Shown one piece after another: positions 1 to 8,569 of a stretch of 64,000 nt of DNA. The DNA lies in contig NZ_WHPN01000275.1 in NCBI RefSeq assembly GCF_009735685.1, forward strand, positions 1 through 64,000. The letters are read 5' to 3'. Every line of letters starts with the position of its first letter. Position 1 is the first letter of the stretch. The stretch comes from Streptomyces lycii (GTDB taxonomy: Bacteria > Actinomycetota > Actinomycetes > Streptomycetales > Streptomycetaceae). A model generated the notes under the pieces. That model was given only the letters and a program-made list of their open reading frames with translations, searched no databases and was not told where the DNA came from. A program made the position numbers and the translations under genes.

Positions 1-2716
1 CCCCGGCCGTAGTCGCCGCCCCGGCCATCAGCAGTGCCTCCGCCCAGCGGTGGGCGATTCCGGCCGAGAGATGCGGATAGCCGTACGGTTCGAAGGCGGC
101 GGCCGCCTCGGCCCAGCGCTCCGGGTCGTTCACCCCGCGGGCCCGCGCCAGCTCGGCGTCGAACCGCAGCGACCAGGCCCTCCAGATTCCCGCACGGCAG
201 GCCAGCCCGCGTCCGGACGCGTGCAGCCGGTCCACCAGTGCCTGCCGCCGGGGCTCGTCGGTACCGGGCAGCCCGCGCAGGTCCCCGGCCAGCTCGGCGC
301 CGCGGACCAACAGCGGCCAGACGTACGCCTCCTGGCCGAGCAGCGGCAGCAGGCCCAGCGCGCAGTCCAGCACCGCAAGGGCTTCGTCGAACCTGCCCCT
401 CGCCGCGGCGGCGCGCAGCTCCGCGCCGGCCAGCGGGAGTTCGTACTGCGGCTCCATGTCGTTCTTGCCGAGGTGGCCGCGGCCCGCGGCGACCAGTCCG
501 GGGACCAGGTCGAACTGTCCCCGGTCCAGCGCCAGCGTGGCGGTGTGCAGCTCGAACGACGCGAGCGTGCCGGCGCTGCGGGAGCCGTCGCGGTACCGCA
601 CGAGCACTGCCTCCGCCCGCTCCCACTCCCCCAGCGCCAGCAGTGCCTCCGCGAGGTTCGTGGCGGTGAAGCCCACGGAATTGTCCATGCGGTGCCGCCG
701 GAGGACCTCGATGCCCCGCTCGGCCACCTCGACGGCTTCGGCGGTACGGCCCGTCTTGTGCAGCGCGTCGGCGAGGTTGCAGTGCACCCGGCCGAGCGCG
801 CGGGGCGCCCGGACCCGCTCCAGCGTCTGCCGCACCGCGTACAGCTCGTCGATGCCCCGGTCGGCCTCGCCCGCGGCCACCAGCAGTCCCGCCAGCGTGA
901 TCCGCGCGAACAGGGCCACCTCCTCGGCACCGACGAGCCCGGCCAGCTCCACCGCCCGCTGCGCCATCGGCAGCGTCTCGGCGTCGGAGACGTGCAGGGC
1001 GTGCCAGGTGGCCGCGACGGCCAGCACGTCGGCGTGCACGGCCGACGGCGGAAGGCCGCGCACCAGTTCCTGGGCCCGGGCTATCTCCGCCCAGCCGTCG
1101 CCGCGGCCGAGCCCGATCATCAGCCGGGAGCGCTCCATCCAGAACCAGGCCGCGCGGACCGGGTCCTGCCGTTCGTCGATCAGCTTGAGCGCCTGTCGGC
1201 ACAAGGCCAGCGAGCGTTCCCGCGATCCGTCCCAGCGGGCCGCCACCACGGCCTCGGCGAGCAGGTCCAGGAAGTGCAGATGGCGGCCCGGCCGGTCCGG
1301 ACAGCAGCCGCAGGGCGGATACGAGTCGGCGTGGCCGATGTCCGGCAGCAGCTCACGCCGCTCCTCCGGCACCTCGTCCCACAGCTCCATGGCCCGCTCC
1401 AGCAGTCTGAGCTGCTCGGCGTAGGCATGCCGGCGCCAGGCCTCGCGGGCGGCCTCCAGCACCGCCGGGAGCGCCTTGGCCGCGTCGTGGGCGTAATACC
1501 AGTAGCTGGCGAGGCGGGTGGCGCGCTGCTCGGCCCGGACCAGGCCGGGGTCGGCCTCCAGGGCCTCGGCGTACCGGCGGCTGAGCCGGGAGCGCTCGCC
1601 GGGCAGCAGGTCGTCCATGACCGCCTCGCGGAGCAGGGCGTGCCGGAAGCGGTAGCCGTCGCCGTCGCCCGTGGGCACGAGGACGGCGGCGCCGACGGCC
1701 GCGCGCAGTGCGGCGATCAGCTCGTCGTCCGCGCAGCCCGTGACGGCGGCGAGCAGGTCGTACTCGACGGTGGCGTCGTGCGCCGCGGTGCGGACGATCC
1801 GCTGGGCGGGCTCGGGCAGCGCCTCGACCCGGACCAGCAGCAGGTCGCGCAGCGAGTCGCTGAGGCCGCAGGTGTCGTGGCCGCTGGTGGCCAGCTCCTC
1901 GACGAAGAAGGGATTGCCCTCGGATCGTTCGAAGATGCCGTCGGCGAGGACAGGGTCCGGCTCGGCGCCCCGGATCCCGGTGAGCTGGCGGCGCACCTCC
2001 TCGCGGCTGAGCCGGGGCAGCTCGATCCGGCGGACGGTGCGCAGCCGGTCCTGTTCGGCGAGGAACGGGCGCAGCGGATGCCGCCGGTGGATGTCGTCGG
2101 CGCGGTAGCTGGCGAGCAGCACGACGCGGGCGCTCTGGAGGGACCGGAAGAGATAGCCGAGGAGTTCGCGGGTGGAGCGGTCGGCCCAGTGCAGGTCCTC
2201 GATGACGAGGACCAGGGTCCGGGTCTCGGCGAGGCGCTCCAGCAGCCGGGCGGTCACCTCGAAGAGCCGGGCGCGGCCGCCCTGGTCGTACGGATCCCCG
2301 GCGGCGCTCACCGCGCCGCCCGCGCCCGGAGCGGCGGGCCCGGGCAGGGCGTCCGGCCCGGCCACGTCGGGCAGCAGCCGGGCCAGGTCGGCCTCGCGGC
2401 CCGCTGCCGCCTGCTCCAGCTCGCCGCCGAGCTGCCGGTGCAGGGCGCGCAGGGCGGTCGCGAAGGGGGCGAACGGCAGGCCGTCGGCGCCCAGTTCGAG
2501 GCAGCCGCCGACGGCGGCGGCCGCGCCGTCCCGCCGGGCGACGGCGAGGAACTCGTCCAGCAGGCGGGTCTTGCCCACACCGGCCTCGCCGCCGACGAGG
2601 ACGGCCTGCGGCTCCCCCGTCGTGGCACGGGCGAGCGCCGCGGTGAGGGTCGCCAACTCCTCGCCGCGGCCGACGAACACGGGACTGACCGATCTGCTCT
2701 GCACGTCCCCCAGCAT
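1..2716 (-). CDS. LAL/LuxR-type ATP-binding transcriptional regulator, N-terminal part
   Basis: This is the first ~905 residues of a large ATP-binding regulator of the LAL (MalT-like) family. The gene runs off the left edge, so the expected C-terminal LuxR helix-turn-helix is not in the window. Walker A GGEAGVGKT lies at residues ~42-50 and a Walker B-type block (VLVIEDLHWAD) at ~165-175. A long helical region rich in TPR-like repeats follows. The family match exists only in this frame, and the long plus-strand open frame over the same DNA is a shadow. The start at ATG 2716 was chosen because it directly precedes the ATPase module. The frame stays open upstream, so a longer start is possible. 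Ligand and target genes cannot be inferred from this part. Confidence 0.85.
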   Translation of the reverse strand, partial: MLGDVQSRSVSPVFVGRGEELATLTAALARATTGEPQAVLVGGEAGVGKTRLLDEFLAVARRDGAAAAVGGCLELGADGLPFAPFATALRALHRQLGGELEQAAAGREADLARLLPDVAGPDALPGPAAPGAGGAVSAAGDPYDQGGRARLFEVTARLLERLAETRTLVLVIEDLHWADRSTRELLGYLFRSLQSARVVLLASYRADDIHRRHPLRPFLAEQDRLRTVRRIELPRLSREEVRRQLTGIRGAEPDPVLADGIFERSEGNPFFVEELATSGHDTCGLSDSLRDLLLVRVEALPEPAQRIVRTAAHDATVEYDLLAAVTGCADDELIAALRAAVGAAVLVPTGDGDGYRFRHALLREAVMDDLLPGERSRLSRRYAEALEADPGLVRAEQRATRLASYWYYAHDAAKALPAVLEAAREAWRRHAYAEQLRLLERAMELWDEVPEERRELLPDIGHADSYPPCGCCPDRPGRHLHFLDLLAEAVVAARWDGSRERSLALCRQALKLIDERQDPVRAAWFWMERSRLMIGLGRGDGWAEIARAQELVRGLPPSAVHADVLAVAATWHALHVSDAETLPMAQRAVELAGLVGAEEVALFARITLAGLLVAAGEADRGIDELYAVRQTLERVRAPRALGRVHCNLADALHKTGRTAEAVEVAERGIEVLRRHRMDNSVGFTATNLAEALLALGEWERAEAVLVRYRDGSRSAGTLASFELHTATLALDRGQFDLVPGLVAAGRGHLGKNDMEPQYELPLAGAELRAAAARGRFDEALAVLDCALGLLPLLGQEAYVWPLLVRGAELAGDLRGLPGTDEPRRQALVDRLHASGRGLACRAGIWRAWSLRFDAELARARGVNDPERWAEAAAAFEPYGYPHLSAGIAHRWAEALLMAGAATTAG

Positions 2717-2972
2717 TCCATCGGGGTACGACAGCGCGGCACCGCTTTTCCCGGCGGCGGCCGGCGGTGCGGGGGCGGGCGGGACGGCGACGGGCCGGGA
2801 GCCGGGGCCGGAGACAGGTCGGGAGACAGGTCGGGAGACAGGGCGGGGAACGCGGCTGGAAGAGGCGATCGGGGCGGAGCTGGGGCGGGAAGAGGCGATC
2901 GGGGCGGGGGCGGGACGGGCGGAGACCGGCGGGACGGGGGCCGGTGCCGTGTCCGGCACCGGCCCGGCCGTC

Positions 2973-3176
2973 TCAGGCCCGGGCGGCACGGGCGGACCCG
3001 CTTCCCGTCCGGGCTCCGGACCCCCGCGCGCTCACCCGCCCTTCCCGTTCCCCGCCCCGCCCACCGCGGGACCGGGCGGCGCGGCGGGCGGCGGCCACCT
3101 CGCGGGCGAGCCGGTGTTCGCCGGCCTCCCGGAGCAGCTCGGCCCGGCGCATCTCGTGCAGTGCGTACTCGAACAT
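2973..3176 (-). CDS. 67-residue basic hypothetical protein
   Basis: A small charged protein starting MFEYALHEMRRAELL. It has an Arg/Ala/Glu-rich amphipathic helix in its first ~40 residues and a basic, Gly/Arg/Ser-rich tail. An AGGAGA ribosome binding site lies 6 bases before ATG 3176, which decides this start over an in-frame codon 49 residues upstream. Small proteins starting MFEY with an Arg/Ala helix are common in Streptomyces and have no known function (recalled, not searched). It lies 256 bases upstream of the LAL regulator on the same strand and may be co-transcribed with it. No function can be assigned. Confidence 0.6.
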   Translation of the reverse strand: MFEYALHEMRRAELLREAGEHRLAREVAAARRAARSRGGRGGEREGRVSARGSGARTGSGSARAARA

Positions 3177-3441
3177 CGTGGTCTCCTGGTGGACGAAGGT
3201 TTCTCCGGCGCTGCCAGCTTCGTCCGCCGGGTGGTCCCGGGGCATCGGGAGACCGCCCGATCTTCTCCGGGCCGGGGGCCTCAGACCGGCGGACCCGTCC
3301 GGGCGCCGGATACCTAGGGGCATCGTGTGCCGCCTCCGGATGCCGTGGCGAAGGCCCGTTCCGCGCCCCCGGACCCCTCAGGAGGCGGGCGCCGGGTACT
3401 CGACGGGGCGTACCTGTTGCCGCAGGACGCCAAGGACGCCC

Positions 3442-3495
3442 GAGGACCCCAAGAACGGCGAGGACCCCAAGAACGGCGAGGACCCCAAGAACGGC
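3442..3495. repeat. 18-bp tandem repeat, three perfect copies
   Basis: Three head-to-tail copies of GAGGACCCCAAGAACGGC lie at 3442-3459, 3460-3477 and 3478-3495. Degenerate GAGGCC/GAGGAC units follow to about 3540. The repeat is outside any supported gene. Confidence 0.9.
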
Positions 3496-3598
3496 GAGGA
3501 GGCCGAGGACGCCGAGGAGGCCGAGGAGGCCGAGGACGGCGGCAAGCGGGCCGCCGTCATCGGCCGCACGAGCGTGGACTCGGGCATGTGCCGGGGCA

Positions 3599-3626
3599 AG
3601 CCGGCCGGCTCCTGGGCCGGCCGGCT
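3599..3626. terminator. 11-bp GC-rich hairpin, possible terminator
   Basis: A perfect inverted repeat with arms AGCCGGCCGGC (3599-3609) and GCCGGCCGGCT (3616-3626) and a 6-base loop. It sits ~200 bases past the end of the MMPL gene and ~420 bases before the next minus-strand gene. There is no T run, as is usual for Streptomyces terminators. Confidence 0.45.
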
Positions 3627-3828
3627 CCAGGCTCCCCGGCATCGGGTTGCGCTTCAGGGGCTCGTACGGCTCGTACGGCTGGAACGAGCAGCCGTACCGG
3701 CGGGCGAGCCGACCGGTCGCGGTGCGGCCCGCCCCCGCGGTCCCGCTCCGGGCGTTCCCCGGTGCCGGACGTTCCGGTGCCGGGCGGCGGCTCACGTCCG
3801 GTCGCGGGCCGCGGCCGCCGGCCGACCG

Positions 3829-6255
3829 TCAGGTCTGGGTCCGGCTCCCGGCCGCCGCGGGCTCCCCGTCCTCCGGACCCCGCTGCTCCGGTACGGCACC
3901 GTGCTCCGCCCCGGACGCGGGTACCGGCACGGGCACGAGCCCCGGCGCGGCCCCCCGGGCCGGTGCGGCCTCCCGGGCCGGTGCGGCCTCCCGGGCCGGT
4001 GCGGCCTCCCGGGCCGGTGCGGCCTCCCGGGCCGGCCCCGGTTCGGTCACCGGGCCCGGCTCCGGCTTCCGCTCCGGCTTCCGCTCCGGCTTCAACTGCG
4101 GCTCCGGCTCCGGCTCCGGCGGTTCGATGCTGATCCGGGGCAGCAGCGCGTCCAGCCGGCGCGGAAGCCACCAGTTGGCTCCGCCGAGCAGATGCATCAG
4201 CGCGGGCACCAGCAGCGTACGGAGCACGAACGCGTCGAGGGCGACGGCGGCCGCGAGCCCGATGCCGAACATCGCGATGATCCGGTCACCGCTGAGCACG
4301 AAGGCCCCGAACACGGCGATCATGATGACGGCTGCGGAGTTGATCACCCGGCCGGTCTCGGCGAGCCCGACGCGCACCGCGACGGCGTTGTCCCCGGTCC
4401 GCCGCCACTCCTCGTACATCCTGCTGACCAGGAAGACCTGGTAGTCCATGGAGAGCCCGAAGAGCACCGAGACCATGATCACCGGCAGGAACGGTTCGAT
4501 CGGCCCGCCGCTGCCCAGTCCGAGTGCCCCGAGCCCCCAGCCCCACTGGAAGACGGCGACGACGACACCGAAGGACGAGGCGACGGCCAGGACGTTCATG
4601 ACGGCGGCCTTGAGCGGGATGCCGACGCTGCGGAAGGCGAGGAGCAGCAGCACGCTGCCGCAGCCGATGACGGTCGCGACGAACAGCGGCAGCTTGCCGG
4701 TGACGACGTCGGCGAAGTCGTCGTAGCCCGCGGTGACGCCGCCGACGTGGGTGTCCAGCGAGGTGCCGTCCTGCGCGGCGGGGAGCACGTCGGTCCGCAG
4801 CCGCTCGACCAGTTCGGAGGTCTCCGGGTCCTGCGGGGCGGACTCCGGGACGACGGTGAGGACGCCGGTGCCGCCGCCGGGGTCGACGGCCGCGCCGGTC
4901 ACCCGCGCGACGCCGTCGGTGTCGCGCAGCGTGCCGGACAGTTCGTCGAAGGCCTGCCGGTCCGCGGCGCCGCCGATCTCGGAGACCAGGGTCAGCGGGC
5001 CGTTGGCGCCGGGGCCGAAGCCCTCGGCGAGCAGGTCGTACGCCTGCCGGGTGGTCGAGGAGGGCGGGTGGTTGCCCTGGTCGGCGGTGCCGAGCCGGAG
5101 GCCGAAGGTGGGCAGCGCGAGGACGACCATGACGGCGACGGCGACGACGCCCAGCAGCTTGGGGTGGCGTTCGACGAAGTGGGACCAGCGGGCGGCGGCC
5201 CCGTGGTGCCGTTCCCGGCGCGGGCCGTGCTCGGCGAGCCGGCGGCGCTCCCGGCGGCCCAGCGCGCGCCGCCCGATCACTCCGAGCAGGGCGGGCAGCA
5301 GGGTGACCGAGGCGGCAACGGTGAGCAGGACGGTCAGCGACGCGGCGATCGCCACGCCGTTGAGGAAGTCGAGGCGCAGCACGAGCATGCCGAGCAGCGC
5401 GATGCAGACGGTGGCACCGGCGAAGGCGACGGCCCGGCCGGAGGTGGCGACGGCGCGCTCGGCGGCCCGGCCGACCGACAGCCCCTCGCGGAGGCCCCGG
5501 CGGTGCCGGGTGACGATGAACAGGGCGTAGTCGATGCCCACGCCGAGTCCGATCAGTGCCCCGAGCATGGGGGCGAAGTCCGCCACGGTCATGGTGTGGC
5601 CGAGCAGCCCGATGGCGAGGGTGCCGGTTCCGGTGGCGACGAGAGCGGTGGCGATGGGCAGGGCCATGGCGGCGAGGGAGCCGAACGCGAGGAAGAGAAC
5701 CACGGCCGCGGCCAGCACGCCGACGATCTCGCTGGTGTGTCCGGAGGGCTTGCCGGTCTGCTCCACGGAGGAGCCGCCGACCTCGACGCGGAGCCCGTCG
5801 CCCTCGGCTTCCTGCACGGTGTGCACGAGCCGCTCGACGTCCTCAGGGGCGACCTCGCCGGACGGCGCGGTGAAGGCCACGGTGGCGTAGGCGGTGTGCC
5901 CGTCGGGGCTGATCCGGCCGGTGTCCGCGGCCCCGTACGGCCCGGTGACGGAGCCGACGCCGGGGAGTTCCGCGGCCTCCTCCAGGGTCTGCGTCATGCG
6001 CTGCTCGACCCCGGCGGCCTCGACGGTGCCCCGGTCGGTGTGCCAGACGACGGTGTCGCGCCCGCCGTCCTGGCCGGGGAATGCCTCCTGGACGAGATCG
6101 GCGGCCCGGCCCGATTCGGTGCCGGGGACGCCGTAGTCGTCGGAGTACGCGGAGCCCGCGACGGCGGAGGCCGCGGCGGTGCCGCCCAGAGCGGCGAGCC
6201 AGAGCAGGACGACGAGAAGGCGGTGGCGGACGCACCAGCGGGCGAGTGCTGCCAT
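3829..6255 (-). CDS. MMPL-family RND transporter
   Basis: An 808-residue membrane protein of the MMPL branch of the RND superfamily, which exports lipids, antibiotics or drugs using the proton gradient. It has an N-terminal membrane segment (residues ~10-35), a periplasmic domain, a block of five hydrophobic segments (~195-345), a second periplasmic domain and a matching C-terminal block (~510-700). The C-terminal ~110 residues form a Pro/Glu/Ala tail with repeated EAAPAR units that is not part of the family fold. ATG 6255 follows GGGAG. The promoter region carries a 12-bp palindrome, which suggests a repressor, but no regulator gene is adjacent. The substrate is unknown. Confidence 0.92.
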   Translation of the reverse strand: MAALARWCVRHRLLVVLLWLAALGGTAAASAVAGSAYSDDYGVPGTESGRAADLVQEAFPGQDGGRDTVVWHTDRGTVEAAGVEQRMTQTLEEAAELPGVGSVTGPYGAADTGRISPDGHTAYATVAFTAPSGEVAPEDVERLVHTVQEAEGDGLRVEVGGSSVEQTGKPSGHTSEIVGVLAAAVVLFLAFGSLAAMALPIATALVATGTGTLAIGLLGHTMTVADFAPMLGALIGLGVGIDYALFIVTRHRRGLREGLSVGRAAERAVATSGRAVAFAGATVCIALLGMLVLRLDFLNGVAIAASLTVLLTVAASVTLLPALLGVIGRRALGRRERRRLAEHGPRRERHHGAAARWSHFVERHPKLLGVVAVAVMVVLALPTFGLRLGTADQGNHPPSSTTRQAYDLLAEGFGPGANGPLTLVSEIGGAADRQAFDELSGTLRDTDGVARVTGAAVDPGGGTGVLTVVPESAPQDPETSELVERLRTDVLPAAQDGTSLDTHVGGVTAGYDDFADVVTGKLPLFVATVIGCGSVLLLLAFRSVGIPLKAAVMNVLAVASSFGVVVAVFQWGWGLGALGLGSGGPIEPFLPVIMVSVLFGLSMDYQVFLVSRMYEEWRRTGDNAVAVRVGLAETGRVINSAAVIMIAVFGAFVLSGDRIIAMFGIGLAAAVALDAFVLRTLLVPALMHLLGGANWWLPRRLDALLPRISIEPPEPEPEPQLKPERKPERKPEPGPVTEPGPAREAAPAREAAPAREAAPAREAAPARGAAPGLVPVPVPASGAEHGAVPEQRGPEDGEPAAAGSRTQT
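3956..4035. repeat. 18-bp in-frame tandem repeat in the MMPL tail
   Basis: Four copies plus a partial copy of CGGGCCGGTGCGGCCTCC, encoding EAAPAR repeats near the C-terminus of the MMPL protein. The unit length is a multiple of three, so copy-number change would keep the frame. Confidence 0.9.
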
Positions 6256-6355
6256 GAACGGGGACTCCCTGAGTCACGTGGCGTGGCTCTCCTCGGGAGT
6301 GCGGCCGACGGTGGCAGCGGCCCTCAAAGAACGCGAGCAACGCTGTCCACTTTGA

Positions 6356-6367
6356 CACCATATGGTG
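6356..6367. promoter_or_regulatory. Palindromic operator candidate upstream of the MMPL gene
   Basis: CACCATATGGTG is a perfect 12-bp palindrome ~100 bases upstream of the MMPL start, in an AT-richer pocket that is unusual here. It overlaps TTGACA (6352-6357) on the plus strand. Its size and position fit a TetR- or MarR-type operator, which is an inference from the sequence alone. Confidence 0.45.
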
Positions 6368-6430
6368 ATCGACAGGACTTTTCGTGGGTTTCCTCACACG
6401 GGGCGCTCACCGGCACCGCGGGAACACCAC

Positions 6431-6472
6431 GGGGCCGGCGCGTCCGTATCGGCGTACGGCCGCGCCGGCCCC
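6431..6472. terminator. Strong 17-bp interrupted hairpin between gatB and the MMPL gene
   Basis: The outer arms GGGGCCGGCGCG (6431-6442) and CGCGCCGGCCCC (6461-6472) pair perfectly over 12 bp. After one mismatch, CCGTA/TACGG adds 5 bp around a 6-base loop. It is the strongest hairpin in the gap and could end the gatCAB transcript, although it lies 335 bases past the gatB stop. Confidence 0.6.
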
Positions 6473-6480
6473 GGTGGGGG

Positions 6481-6625
6481 ACGGCTGTCGGTGACCGCTG
6501 CCTCCCACCGGGGAGACGGCTGTCGGTGACCGCTGCCTCCCACCGGGGAGACGGCTGTCGGTGACTGCTGTCGGTGACTGCTGTCGGTGACTGCTGTCGG
6601 TGACTGCTGTCGGTGACTGCTGTCG
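6481..6625. repeat. Compound tandem repeat: 35-bp x2 then 13-bp x5
   Basis: Two perfect 35-base copies (6481-6515 and 6516-6550) and a partial third run into five copies of GTGACTGCTGTCG (6561-6625). Degenerate GGGTGACGACCGCC units continue to about 6700. The array fills most of the gap at 6256-6806. There are no spacers between copies, and no gene is seen in the gap. Confidence 0.9.
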
Positions 6626-6806
6626 GATCACGATCGCCGGGTGACGACCGCCGGGTGACGACCGCCGGACGACGCCCCCGGGTGACGACCTCCGGACGCC
6701 TGCCGGACGACGCCTGTCCGCGCCCGCCGTCGGGGACGGCCGAACGTGACGGACCCGGTGACGGACTCCGGTGACAGCGGCCGGGGACGGACGCCGGGGA
6801 CGGCGG

Positions 6807-8315
6807 TCAGTCCTGCGGAGCGAGCCGCTCCAGGATCAGCTCCCGGACCCGCGCCGCGTCCGCCTGGCCGCGGGTCGCCTTCATGACCGCGCCGACCAGC
6901 GCGCCCGCCGCCGCGACCTTGCCGCCGCGGATCTTGTCGGCGACCGCGGCGTTGCCCGCGATGGCCTCGTCGACGGCCGCGGTCAGCGCGCCCTCGTCCG
7001 AGACGACCTTCAGGCCGCGCTTCTCCACGACCGTGTCCGGGTCGCCCTCACCCGCGAGCACGCCCTCGATCACCTGGCGGGCCAGCTTGTCGTTGAGCGA
7101 GCCCTCGGCGACCAGCGCCGAGACCCGGGCGACCTGCTCCGGGGTGATCGGCAGCGCGGACAGCTCGGTGCCGTCCTCGTTGGCGCGCCGCGCCAGCTCG
7201 CCCATCCACCACTTGCGGGCCTGGTCGGCGGGCGCGCCCGCCTCGATCGTGGCGAGGATCGGCGGGATGGCGCCGGCGTTGAGCACCGACTGCATCTCGT
7301 GGTCCGAGATGCCCCACTCCGCCTGGAGCCGCTGCCGCCTCACACGCGGCAGCTCCGGCAGGGTCTCCCGCAGCTCCTCGACCCACTCCCGGGACGGGGC
7401 GACCGGCACCAGGTCCGGCTCGGGGAAGTAGCGGTAGTCCTCCGCCTCCTCCTTGACCCGGCCGGAGGTGGTGGAGCCGTCCTCCTCGTGGAAGTGGCGG
7501 GTCTCCTGGACGATCACGCCGCCGCCGGAGAGGACGGCCGCGTGCCGCTGGATCTCGAAGCGTGCGGCGCGCTCGACGCTGCGCAGCGAGTTGACGTTCT
7601 TCGTCTCGGAGCGGGTGCCGAACTTCGCCGTGCCGTGCGGCCGCAGCGAGAGGTTGACGTCGCAGCGCATCTGGCCCTGCTCCATGCGGGCCTCGGAGAC
7701 GCCCAGCGCCTTGATCAGCTCACGCAGCTCCGCGACGTAGGCCTTGGCGACCTCCGGGGCCCGCTCGCCCGCGCCCTCGATCGGCTTGGTGACGATCTCG
7801 ATGAGCGGGATGCCGGCCCGGTTGTAGTCGAGCAGCGAGTGCGAGGCGCCGTGGATGCGGCCGGTGGCGCCGCCGACGTGCAGGGACTTGCCGGTGTCCT
7901 CCTCCATGTGGGCGCGCTCGATCTCGACGCGGAAGACCTCGCCGTCCTCCAGCTGGACGTCCAGACAGCCGTTGAAGGCGATCGGCTCGTCGTACTGCGA
8001 GGTCTGGAAGTTCTTCGGCATGTCCGGATAGAAGTAGTTCTTCCGGGCGAAGCGGCACCAGGAGGCGATCTCGCAGTTCAGCGCGAGGCCGATGCGGATC
8101 GCGGACTCGACACCGGTCGCGTTGACGACCGGCAGCGAGCCGGGGAGTCCGAGGCAGGTCGGGCAGGTCTGCGCGTTCGGCTCGGCGCCCAGGGCGGTGG
8201 AGCAGCCGCAGAACATCTTGGTCTTGGTGCCCAGCTCGACATGGACCTCCAGGCCCATGACGGGGTCGTAGGCCGCGAGCGCGTCCTCGTACGACACCAG
8301 TTCAGTGACGGTCAC
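6807..8315 (-). CDS. gatB: Aspartyl/glutamyl-tRNA(Asn/Gln) amidotransferase subunit B
   Basis: A 502-residue GatB, the tRNA-binding kinase subunit of GatCAB. It phosphorylates the misacylated Asp or Glu on tRNA before amidation. The N-terminal GatB/PET112 catalytic domain includes the signatures MGLEVHVEL, the CGCST...CPTCLG zinc-binding cysteines and [10 protein letters not shown]. The C-terminal YqeY-like tail follows (~350-502). GTG 8315 follows a GAGAGGGAAG ribosome binding site, and the length equals that of other actinobacterial GatB proteins. It is the last gene of the operon gatC-gatA-small protein-gatB. Confidence 0.97.
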   Translation of the reverse strand: MTVTELVSYEDALAAYDPVMGLEVHVELGTKTKMFCGCSTALGAEPNAQTCPTCLGLPGSLPVVNATGVESAIRIGLALNCEIASWCRFARKNYFYPDMPKNFQTSQYDEPIAFNGCLDVQLEDGEVFRVEIERAHMEEDTGKSLHVGGATGRIHGASHSLLDYNRAGIPLIEIVTKPIEGAGERAPEVAKAYVAELRELIKALGVSEARMEQGQMRCDVNLSLRPHGTAKFGTRSETKNVNSLRSVERAARFEIQRHAAVLSGGGVIVQETRHFHEEDGSTTSGRVKEEAEDYRYFPEPDLVPVAPSREWVEELRETLPELPRVRRQRLQAEWGISDHEMQSVLNAGAIPPILATIEAGAPADQARKWWMGELARRANEDGTELSALPITPEQVARVSALVAEGSLNDKLARQVIEGVLAGEGDPDTVVEKRGLKVVSDEGALTAAVDEAIAGNAAVADKIRGGKVAAAGALVGAVMKATRGQADAARVRELILERLAPQD

Positions 8316-8329
8316 TTCGAACTTCCCTC

Positions 8330-8569
8330 TCAGCCCAGCAGGACGTCGTCGTCGCCGAGGCGGCGCAGTTCGCGGACGAGGACGGCCACGCCGGTGACGA
8401 TGGCGGCGGCGGAGACCGCGGCGTCGGCCAGCATCAGCAGGTCGTTCTCGCTGCGCGCCTTCCTCGCCTGCTTCACCACGCCCATCGCACCGAAGATCGT
8501 GGTGCCGATGGACAGATACGTGCCGGCCTTGGACTTCTTGAACCCCTTGGCCTTGGAAAAGTTGCTCAC
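8330..8569 (-). CDS. 79-residue membrane protein between gatA and gatB
   Basis: A small protein starting with GTG 8569, which overlaps the gatA stop by 4 bases. AGGAGG lies 10 bases upstream. The first ~20 residues are Lys-rich ([10 protein letters not shown]). A weakly hydrophobic stretch (~22-32) and a clear membrane segment (~50-68, [17 protein letters not shown]) follow, then an acidic end. Its position inside the gatCAB operon suggests co-translation. A small protein at this position is recalled in other Streptomyces, but its function is unknown. Confidence 0.75.
   Translation of the reverse strand: MSNFSKAKGFKKSKAGTYLSIGTTIFGAMGVVKQARKARSENDLLMLADAAVSAAAIVTGVAVLVRELRRLGDDDVLLG

Larger units (their letters stand above)
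3177..3828. other. 652-base gap without a convincing gene; repeats and a hairpin
   Basis: This gap lies between the MMPL gene and the 67-residue gene, both on the minus strand. It holds three perfect copies of an 18-base unit, an 11-bp GC-rich hairpin and runs of imperfect 9-base GAGGCC-type units. Open frames cross it on both strands, but they encode only repeat-derived low-complexity peptide and have no ribosome binding site. Confidence 0.6.

Noticed and set aside
2308..3795. A 495-codon minus-strand frame with Leu-rich repeats
   Set aside because: It overlaps the LAL regulator start in another frame. The Leu/Val/Gly repeat is a translation of the 18-bp DNA satellite.
50..4444. A 1464-codon open frame on the plus strand
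   Set aside because: It is antisense to the LAL regulator and the MMPL gene, which carry clear family motifs. The plus-strand product is low-complexity Arg/Pro/Gly/His without any domain.
2767..6564. A 1265-codon plus-strand open frame
   Set aside because: Shadow of the MMPL gene caused by high GC. No ribosome binding site or family match.
6481..6625. Possible CRISPR array
   Set aside because: Copies are directly adjacent with no spacers, and no cas genes are near. It is a plain tandem repeat.
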